This document shows, one piece after another, positions 58,254-64,000 of a stretch of DNA of 64,000 bases. The translations under genes and the position numbers were made by a program. This DNA is from Phycisphaerae bacterium. GTDB lineage: Bacteria > Planctomycetota > Phycisphaerae > UBA1845 > PWPN01. Location: positions 1-64,000 of the forward strand of contig DAOOIV010000010.1 of NCBI GenBank assembly GCA_035384605.1, read 5' to 3'. The notes below the pieces were generated by a model. That model was not told the origin of the DNA, ran no database searches, and saw nothing but the letters and a program-made list of their open reading frames with translations. Within the stretch, counting starts at the first letter, position 1; every line of letters starts with the position of its first letter.

Positions 58254-59948
58254 TCAGAACAGTCCGGTGATCCGTCCGTCTTCGTCGACGTCAATGTCCA
58301 TCGCGGCCGGGTGGCGCCCGAAGGCAGGCATGGTCTGAATCGTGCCGACCAGCGGCGTGAGGAAGCCCGCGCCGCCGGCCAGACGAACGTCGCGGACCGG
58401 TACGCGGAACCCGGTGGGGCGGCCGAGGCGAGTGGGATCGTGTGAAAGCGAATACTGGGTCTTGGCCATGCAGACCGGCAGGTTGCCGAAGCCCAGCCGT
58501 GTCAGCGACTCGATGGCCGCGTTGGCCGTTGGTTCATAGTCGACCCCCTCTCCGCCGTAGATCTCCTTGACGATGGTTTCGATCTTCTTCTTGACGGGCC
58601 AGTTGTCCTCATAGAGCATGCGGAAGGGAGCTCTGCCAGGTGCGTTTGCAGCCTTGACCACCGCCTCAGCCAAGGCCTGCCCACCGCCGCCGCCGCGGGC
58701 ATGGACTTCGCTGACGGCCACTTCGAAAGCCCCGGCCTGGCGCGCGGCCTCCGCGATGGCCGCGATCTCCTCGTCGCTGTCGGTCGGAAAGCGGTTGATT
58801 GCCACGACGCACGGAAGATTGAACTTGCCCACGTTCTCGAGGTGCTTTTCCATATTGGGCAGACCGGCCCGTAGGTTTTCGACGTTTGGCCGGAAGATGG
58901 TCTGATCGATTGGACGGCCGGGCACCACGCGGTACTGGCCGCTGTGGGCCTTCAGTGCCCGGACGGTAACCACCAGCACCGCCGCGTCCGGCGCTCGGCC
59001 CGAGACCCGACACTTGATGTTGCAGAACTTCTCAAAACCCATGTCCGCGCCGAAACCTGCTTCGGTGATGACGTAGTCGACGCAACGAAGGGCGATTTCG
59101 TCGGCCAGGATCGAGCTGTTGCCGTGGGCGATATTGGCGAACGGTCCGGCATGCACGAACGCAGGAACGTGCTCGATGGTTTGAAGGACGTTGGGCATGA
59201 TCGCGTCTCTGAGCAAGGCGGTCATGGCCCCGGCGGCGCGGATCGCCTCGGCAAAGACGGGGATGTCCTGGTTGGTGTAGCCGATGACGATCCGACCGAG
59301 ACGGTGACGCAGGTCTTTGAGTGAACGGGCCAGGGCCAGCACGGCCATCACCTCACTGGCGCTGGTCAGATCAAAGCCGGTTTCCCGCGGAAAACCGTGG
59401 CCCCCAAGCCCCACCACGATGTCCCGTAGTGCCGCATCGTTCATGTCCACGCAGCGGCGCCACACCACTTTCATCGGATCCAGGCGGCCGGGGTTGCCCT
59501 TCACCATCGTCGTGTCGATCAGGGCGCTGAGCAGGGCGTGGGCGCTGTTGACTGCGTGCATGTCGCCGGTGAGATGGAGGTTCAGGTCCTCCATCGGCAG
59601 GACCTGCGAATACCCGCCGCCGGCGGCGCCTCCTTTGATTCCAAAGACCGGCCCCATGGATGGTTGTCGGATGCAGCACGCGGCGCGCTTTCCGATGCGC
59701 GCCAAGGCCTGGGCCAGCCCGACCGTTGTGACGGTCTTGCCTTCACCGAGCGGCGTGGGAGTGATGCCCGTCACGACGACGTACTTGCCGATTTGCTCTT
59801 CTCCGAGGCGCTCGATCGCCGACAGCCGGACTTTGGCCTTGTATCGGCCGAACGGTTCGACTTCCTCATCCAGCAGACCAAGCCGCGCGGTGATCTCGTG
59901 TATCGGCAGCAGTTTGGCACTCTGTGCAATCCCCAGATCGGAATCCAT
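58254..59948 (-). CDS. fhs: Formate-tetrahydrofolate ligase
   Basis: 564 residues, full length. VVTGITPTPLGEGKTVTTVGLAQAL (P-loop), GIKGGAAGGGYSQVLPMEDLNLHLTGDMHA, EHVPAFVHAGPFANIAHGNSSILAD and the C-terminal PTGFRVPVRDVRLAGGAGFLTPLVGTIQTMP are conserved. It makes 10-formyl-THF from formate and ATP, a one-carbon entry step also used in acetogens and glycine/purine pathways. Other Wood-Ljungdahl genes are not in the window. It ends the lipoprotein-fhs pair on this strand, seven bases after the lipoprotein gene. Confidence 0.96.
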   Translation of the reverse strand: MDSDLGIAQSAKLLPIHEITARLGLLDEEVEPFGRYKAKVRLSAIERLGEEQIGKYVVVTGITPTPLGEGKTVTTVGLAQALARIGKRAACCIRQPSMGPVFGIKGGAAGGGYSQVLPMEDLNLHLTGDMHAVNSAHALLSALIDTTMVKGNPGRLDPMKVVWRRCVDMNDAALRDIVVGLGGHGFPRETGFDLTSASEVMAVLALARSLKDLRHRLGRIVIGYTNQDIPVFAEAIRAAGAMTALLRDAIMPNVLQTIEHVPAFVHAGPFANIAHGNSSILADEIALRCVDYVITEAGFGADMGFEKFCNIKCRVSGRAPDAAVLVVTVRALKAHSGQYRVVPGRPIDQTIFRPNVENLRAGLPNMEKHLENVGKFNLPCVVAINRFPTDSDEEIAAIAEAARQAGAFEVAVSEVHARGGGGGQALAEAVVKAANAPGRAPFRMLYEDNWPVKKKIETIVKEIYGGEGVDYEPTANAAIESLTRLGFGNLPVCMAKTQYSLSHDPTRLGRPTGFRVPVRDVRLAGGAGFLTPLVGTIQTMPAFGRHPAAMDIDVDEDGRITGLF

Positions 59949-59954
59949 GGCAAA

Positions 59955-60983
59955 TCATCCAGGAGGTTCGGAAGAGGGAGCGGAAGCTGCGGCCGGCATG
60001 GTCTCTGTCCCGCCCATCGGTGATGCAGAAGCTTCGACGCTCAGTGCGACAACGATCTTCTGCGGGTTGTTCGTCGCCGCCGGGTCAACAATACTGATCG
60101 TCGCATGATGTGCACCCGGCTCCAGCCACGACGTCGCGTAGTTGATCGTGATGGTCACGGCTTCGCCGGAGCTGGTTCCGCCGGCCGGCGAAAGGAACAA
60201 CCAGGTCTGGTCTGCGCTGAGCGAAAACTTGAGGACACCCCCGCCGCTGTTACGCACCGTGAAGCCCTCGCTTTTGGCGTCGGTGCCCCGGACGCAGGAA
60301 GAAGAAAGCTTTGTTACCGAACAAGCGATCGTCGGCTGCGCGAAGGTGACTTTCGCCACCCGCCAATACGACAAGGCGCCCTCCGGCTCCATTGTCAGCT
60401 CGATGTCGATTGTCGCCTTTTGCTGCCTGGCGGGGTCGGTTTCGGCCGGGTCGTGGCACACATCGTACAGGACATGGACCGCGCTGGCGGTTTGGGAGTG
60501 GATCCGCATTTTGCGACCGGCCGCCTCCACGTCGGTGTCGAAACTGCGGATATAGTGGGCGGCAATCGGGGCCCAGTCCTTGACGAAGCTGTAAAGCCGC
60601 TTGTCCCGGGCTTTCGATCGGGCGGCATCCGCCGGTTTGGCCGCGGATTCGCCAATTCTTGGGGCGATGGTCGAGTAGGCCGCCAGTGCGTACGTGAGCT
60701 GCAGGGCTTCCTTTTGCCGCTTGGCGTCCTGCGCCTGGGCGGCCCGCACGTCATCGGCAATCGAGCGAAGCAGAACAAAGGCAACCTGCTGCGGTGTGGC
60801 GGTGGTGTCGAGACTCAGCCCATAGGCCGTGACAGGTTTCACTACGGCCGGCGGAATGTCCTCTTCCGGAGCGCTACAACCGGACAAGCCGGCCACAATC
60901 ATGACGCCAACGAGCCCCGCCACGGGCAGGAGGAGCAACCGTGATCTCGATGGCAGGATCGATAATCGCACTTGTTTACTCAT
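59955..60983 (-). CDS. Lipoprotein with a BACON-like C-terminal domain
   Basis: 342 residues from ATG 60983 (MSKQVRLSIL); an ATG at 61022 is also in frame. The signal ends in the lipobox LSGC, so the mature protein is lipid-anchored. An Ala-rich helical segment (residues about 60-140) is followed by a NTF2-like part (YSFVKDWAPIAAHYI...). The C-terminal 100 residues (GFTVRNSGGGVLKFSLSADQTWLFLSPAGGTSSGEAVTITINYATSWLEPGAHHATISI) resemble BACON/Ig-like domains thought to bind carbohydrate or protein. No function is assigned. Confidence 0.7.
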   Translation of the reverse strand: MSKQVRLSILPSRSRLLLLPVAGLVGVMIVAGLSGCSAPEEDIPPAVVKPVTAYGLSLDTTATPQQVAFVLLRSIADDVRAAQAQDAKRQKEALQLTYALAAYSTIAPRIGESAAKPADAARSKARDKRLYSFVKDWAPIAAHYIRSFDTDVEAAGRKMRIHSQTASAVHVLYDVCHDPAETDPARQQKATIDIELTMEPEGALSYWRVAKVTFAQPTIACSVTKLSSSCVRGTDAKSEGFTVRNSGGGVLKFSLSADQTWLFLSPAGGTSSGEAVTITINYATSWLEPGAHHATISIVDPAATNNPQKIVVALSVEASASPMGGTETMPAAASAPSSEPPG

Positions 60984-61065
60984 AATAGGCGGGAAGTCTA
61001 ACAGATCCGCCGACGACTGCAAAGGCTTGCCCCTGCGGATGCCGCCAGTTAAACTTCAGCTCGTT

Positions 61066-61596
61066 ATGGCAGAGTTCAGTCGCAATTTGTGGGCTCCCTG
61101 GCGCATGGAGTATATCCGTTCGCTCGGCGGCGATCGGCCGGATAATGGCTGTTTTCTTTGCCGGTATGCCGCTACCCCCCAAGCCGACGGCGAGAACCAC
61201 GTAATCTGGCGCGGCTCATGCTGCCTGACGGCATTCAACAGCTTTCCGTACAACTCCGGACATCTGCTCGTGGCTCCCCTCGGGCATGTGGCCGATCTGG
61301 ACTTGATGGACGACGTTTCGCTGAGCGAGCTGATGTGCCAGATCCGTGATGCCAAGCGCCTCCTGACGGCCGTACTTGCCCCGCAGGGGTTCAACATCGG
61401 AATGAATTTCGGAAAGTGCGCCGGTGCGGGCTTGCCTGGCCATCTTCACGTTCACATCGTTCCTCGTTGGGAGGGAGACACGAACTTCATGCCCGTCGTG
61501 GGCGACACCAGAGTGATCCCCGAAAGCCTTGCGGCCATCCACGATCGAATGAAAGCCGCGGCCGCCGACCTGGGTCTGCCGGGAATTCGCGGATGA
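61066..61596 (+). CDS. HIT-family nucleotide phosphorylase/hydrolase (Ap4A phosphorylase-like)
   Basis: 176 residues from ATG 61066 (MAEFSRNLWAPWRMEYI). NLWAPWRMEYIRSL...CFLC is typical of this bacterial family, with a zinc-type Cys pair. The histidine triad is in GLPGHLHVHIVPRWEGD. It probably splits dinucleoside polyphosphates or AMP-linked molecules. An ATG nine codons upstream (61039) is also possible. The dGTPase-like gene follows 54 bases on. Confidence 0.9.
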   Translation: MAEFSRNLWAPWRMEYIRSLGGDRPDNGCFLCRYAATPQADGENHVIWRGSCCLTAFNSFPYNSGHLLVAPLGHVADLDLMDDVSLSELMCQIRDAKRLLTAVLAPQGFNIGMNFGKCAGAGLPGHLHVHIVPRWEGDTNFMPVVGDTRVIPESLAAIHDRMKAAAADLGLPGIRG

Positions 61597-61649
61597 GCCA
61601 ATTCCGCCCCTGAATCACCTGCATCCAGCGGTCTTGCGAGGCGCCGGTT

Positions 61650-62804
61650 ATGAACGCCAGTATCGGTTTCCAGATCAGCCCGAGCGAACAAGGGCTCAAG
61701 CCCTATGCGGTTACGTCGGTCAACACCCGCGGCCGGGATCATCCGGAACGGTTCGGTCGGAACATGGATCCCTATGCCATTGACCGGCAGCGAGTGTTGC
61801 ACTCGGTTGCCTTCCGGCGTCTGGCTCACAAGACTCAGGTCTTCGTCACCGGCGAGCATGACCATCTGCGGACCCGGTTGACCCACACGTTGGAGGTGAC
61901 CAGCGTTGTCCGCCGGTTGTGCGTGGCACTGCAAGTCAACGGGGCGGTCGGCGAACTGATCGCCATGACTCACGACCTCGGGCATCCACCCTTCGGCCAC
62001 GCCGGGGAGGTCGCCCTCCACCGACTGATGGCCCATCACGGCGGTTTCGAGCACAACGCGCAGTCGCTTCGGATTGTCGAGTATCTCGAGCATCCTTATC
62101 CGGCCTTTCGGGGACTGAACCTGACCTATGAAGTGCGCGAGTCCCTGGCCAAGCACTGCACGATCTATGATCGGCCGGGTCTGCATCGGTTGGCCGACGG
62201 TTCTCAAGCTCCGCTGGAGGGGCAGATCGCCAATCTGGCCGACCGCGTGGCATACGATTGTCACGACCTGGAAGATGCGATGGGCGAGGGGCTCCTGGAC
62301 GAGGCCGTTTTGAAAGAGGTCGACTTGTGGTCTGAGGCCGCGGCTCCGATCCGGGCCGAGCACTCCGATTTGCCCCTGGCGGCGGTCAGACGTCCGATTC
62401 TCGACCGGTTGGAGGCGATCTTGCTCGAAGATATCGTCGCGGAATCACGGCGGCGGATCGCCTCAAGCGCGGTCGCGTGCGTCGATGATGTGCGGAACTG
62501 CCGACAGCCGCTGATTGCCTTTTCCAGGAGCATGGAGCCGCGCGTTTCCGGTCTGGAAGCCTTTCTGTCCGAACGAGTCTACCGGCATAGTCGGCTGATT
62601 CGTATGGACGACAAGGCCGGCCGTCTGATCGATCAGCTTTTCAACGTATACCTGGCGGAGCCCAAGCTTCTTCCTCCGCGGTTCGAACGCCGAGTCAAGG
62701 AACAAGGGCTGCACCGGGTCATCTGCGACTACATTGCGGGCATGACCGATCGCTTCTGCCAGGAGGAGTTCCGTAGGTTGTTTGAACCTTTCGAGAGAGT
62801 GTAA
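61650..62804 (+). CDS. dGTPase-like HD-domain triphosphohydrolase
   Basis: 384 residues. The HD set is complete: FRRLAHKTQVF, LRTRLTHTLEVTSVVRRL, MTHDLGHPPFGHAGE, HNAQSLRIVEYLE and ANLADRVAYDCHDLEDA. This is the short dGTPase-like family (Dgt type 2) that removes triphosphate from dNTPs to keep pools balanced, or has an unknown substrate. It starts with ATG 61650 and follows a HIT gene. Confidence 0.92.
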   Translation: MNASIGFQISPSEQGLKPYAVTSVNTRGRDHPERFGRNMDPYAIDRQRVLHSVAFRRLAHKTQVFVTGEHDHLRTRLTHTLEVTSVVRRLCVALQVNGAVGELIAMTHDLGHPPFGHAGEVALHRLMAHHGGFEHNAQSLRIVEYLEHPYPAFRGLNLTYEVRESLAKHCTIYDRPGLHRLADGSQAPLEGQIANLADRVAYDCHDLEDAMGEGLLDEAVLKEVDLWSEAAAPIRAEHSDLPLAAVRRPILDRLEAILLEDIVAESRRRIASSAVACVDDVRNCRQPLIAFSRSMEPRVSGLEAFLSERVYRHSRLIRMDDKAGRLIDQLFNVYLAEPKLLPPRFERRVKEQGLHRVICDYIAGMTDRFCQEEFRRLFEPFERV

Positions 62805-62863
62805 GATACCGAACCCGGCGGCCAGGGTGTCGTCGGATTGTCCATGCGATAGGAGACCGCGAC

Positions 62864-63160
62864 GTGAGTGATGCTCAGGCGACCGCACTGCTGGAGAAGC
62901 TTCATTCCCTTCAAGGGGTGTTGAGTCAGGTGTACGGCATGATCAATATGGTTCGCCCGGTGGCTTCAGATGTCTGCTTTCAGTGTATGCAGTCGGCGAC
63001 GCTGGCGAACACAAGCGCCATCCCCGGCCGGACTCTTGCTCAGGTGGGGGAAGAATTCGCGGATGCCGTTGAATCGGTTGCCAATTCCATGGCGACGGCT
63101 TCGGGCAGTCTGGCCATCCTGATCGGGGCGCTCAGTGCCGGTAATGCTGAAATGGCGTGA
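62864..63160 (+). CDS. Small hypothetical protein
   Basis: 98 residues from GTG 62864 with AGGAGA about eight bases upstream. The N-terminal part is helical (ATALLEKLHSLQGVLSQVYGMINMV), then DVCFQCMQ with a CxxC pair and a helical C-terminus rich in Ala/Ser. No family recognised. It may be a small helical-bundle protein with a redox or metal Cys pair. Confidence 0.6.
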   Translation: MSDAQATALLEKLHSLQGVLSQVYGMINMVRPVASDVCFQCMQSATLANTSAIPGRTLAQVGEEFADAVESVANSMATASGSLAILIGALSAGNAEMA

Positions 63161-63216
63161 TTGCTCCGGGGGACGTCACAGTCCGGACCTTCGTGCCGCA
63201 ACCCGTGAACGGCACA

Positions 63217-63636
63217 TCAGCATAATCCCACTTCCTGATGCGAGTACTTGATCGCCTCCTGACAGACCCTTTCGTCGGCCAGTTCGAACTCGCACCCGAT
63301 GAGGTGGCCGTGTTCCGTTGGCGTCGAATGGCGGACGACGGCCGGCACATACGGGCAACTTTCCTCATAGCAGAACAGTTTGATGAATACGATGCGACCC
63401 GGCTCGATCGGTCCGCAGGACAGAAAAGCGATTCCTTCGTCGGAGGCATTATGCAGGGCGGCACTCATCTCCACCCCGTCGTAAAGCACGGCCAGCGGCC
63501 AGGAGCGGTGGTATCGACGCCTGGATCGCCGGCGATGCACGGGATCGCATTCGCTCCTGCGGCGGGCGGCATCCGCGAATCGCTCGATTTCAGTTCGGAT
63601 CAGATCGACGGCACGGAGTTCTACTGCGGTGGCCAT
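63217..63636 (-). CDS. PilZ-domain protein
   Basis: 139 residues from ATG 63636 (MATAVELRAVDLI); the frame is open to 63849 without a family pattern. A basic helix (RRRSECDPVHRRRSRRRYHRSWPL) precedes the PilZ barrel with RRRYHR (RxxxR) and LHNASDEGIAF ([D/N]xSxxG), the two c-di-GMP binding motifs. A likely c-di-GMP effector that changes activity of a partner, such as an exopolysaccharide synthase. It reads towards the small hypothetical gene. Confidence 0.8.
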   Translation of the reverse strand: MATAVELRAVDLIRTEIERFADAARRRSECDPVHRRRSRRRYHRSWPLAVLYDGVEMSAALHNASDEGIAFLSCGPIEPGRIVFIKLFCYEESCPYVPAVVRHSTPTEHGHLIGCEFELADERVCQEAIKYSHQEVGLC

Positions 63637-63819
63637 GCTTGTCCCCGGATATGGATATACGATTCGAGCGGGACCGATGCCAAACTGGGAACAGACGTCC
63701 GGTAAGAGCGGCCGGGAGCGGCCCGAGGGGCCGCAATAGGGGCTTAGCCGCCCGCGCGAGACGAGATTGTCATTACCTCTTGAGTCCGATACACTCCATC
63801 CGGCCGCTCGACGATTCCC

Positions 63820-64000
63820 GTGGCGCGACAGGAGGGCACGATTCTGCACACGATCAAGAATGATTCGTCCATGCCGGTCGAGACGGACTCTTCCCCCGGC
63901 GGAAAACCACGAGGAGCAAGACGGGCGGTCGTGCGCCTCCTTGTGTCGCTGACGGTCGCATACCTCGGCTGGTGCGCCGTGCTTTTCTTCTGGCAGGATG
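63820..64000 (+). CDS. N-terminal part of a membrane protein (cut by window edge)
   Basis: From GTG 63820 (or ATG 63871) the frame gives a short polar head (MPVETDSSPGGKPRGARRA) and then one membrane helix VVRLLVSLTVAYLGWCAVLFFWQD that runs to the window end. GGAGGG is at 63830-63836, inside the longer version, so a start just downstream is also possible. No family can be assigned. Confidence 0.5.
   Translation, partial: MARQEGTILHTIKNDSSMPVETDSSPGGKPRGARRAVVRLLVSLTVAYLGWCAVLFFWQD

Overview
The window reads as a high-GC, free-living anaerobic or facultatively anaerobic bacterium, most likely a planctomycete (Phycisphaerae-like). This is inferred, not proven. It rests on a secreted dockerin + FGE-fold protein of the planctomycete type, a secreted protein opening with an LVNPSFE motif, secreted sugar-active enzymes, Tat-exported Gfo/Idh/MocA oxidoreductase, tight ATGA/GTGA operons and GC-rich palindromic intergenic repeats. 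No ribosomal marker is present to settle it.

Layout. 1-7.3 kb: surface-polysaccharide genes (glycosyltransferase, alpha/alpha-toroid protein, AAC(3)-fold acyltransferase, and an adenylation domain-carrier protein-GNAT set). 7.7-11.9 kb: secreted GH99-like protein, GH130 phosphorylase and Tat-exported oxidoreductase. 12.0-13.4 kb: a decaying island with an antitoxin, a frameshifted PIN toxin, a DUF4160 gene broken by an amber codon, and DUF2442. 13.8-23.7 kb (minus strand): a complete Flx-Hdr electron-bifurcation operon (hdrCBA, mvhD/flxD, two Fe-S proteins and a flavin/NAD module), led by an unusual GcvH-like/receiver fusion protein and preceded by an NtrC-type sigma-54 activator gene. 24.5-37.8 kb (plus strand): a trimeric bifurcating [FeFe] hydrogenase (hydCBA), a sensory [FeFe]-hydrogenase fused to a histidine kinase, a response regulator, a receiver-kinase hybrid, then hydG-aspA-hydF-hydE. 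37.9-44.0 kb: a 2-oxoacid/aryl-acid module (iorAB, two paaK, ACT protein, thioesterases). 44.5-54 kb: a porin gene interrupted by TAG, an rRNA methyltransferase, a dockerin-FGE protein, YjbQ, tmk, holB, a cluster of tiny membrane-peptide ORFs, tmRNA (ssrA) and a GIY-YIG gene with repeats. 54-64 kb: esterase, GCS2-like ligase, formate-THF ligase, lipoprotein, HIT protein, dGTPase-like protein, PilZ protein and the start of a membrane protein.

The most interesting structure is the divergent hydrogenase / Hdr-Flx region. Near-perfect -24/-12 (sigma-54) promoters lie in front of both operons (22083-22097 minus, TGGCACG-N4-TTGC; 24434-24449 plus, TGGCATG-N4-TTGCT). Each has a 13-bp palindrome 110-170 bp upstream, and a sigma-54 activator gene lies between them. 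The activator's adjacent kinase is reduced to a C-terminal remnant, while an H2-sensor-like [FeFe]-hydrogenase-kinase sits in the hydrogenase operon. This suggests a hydrogen- or redox-responsive sigma-54 circuit that sets NAD(H), ferredoxin, H2 and Hdr-acceptor electron flow together. The GcvH-like fusion protein at the head of the hdr operon lacks the lipoylation lysine and has no obvious described equivalent that I know of. Formate-THF ligase and indolepyruvate-type oxidoreductase fit a fermentative or syntrophic lifestyle.
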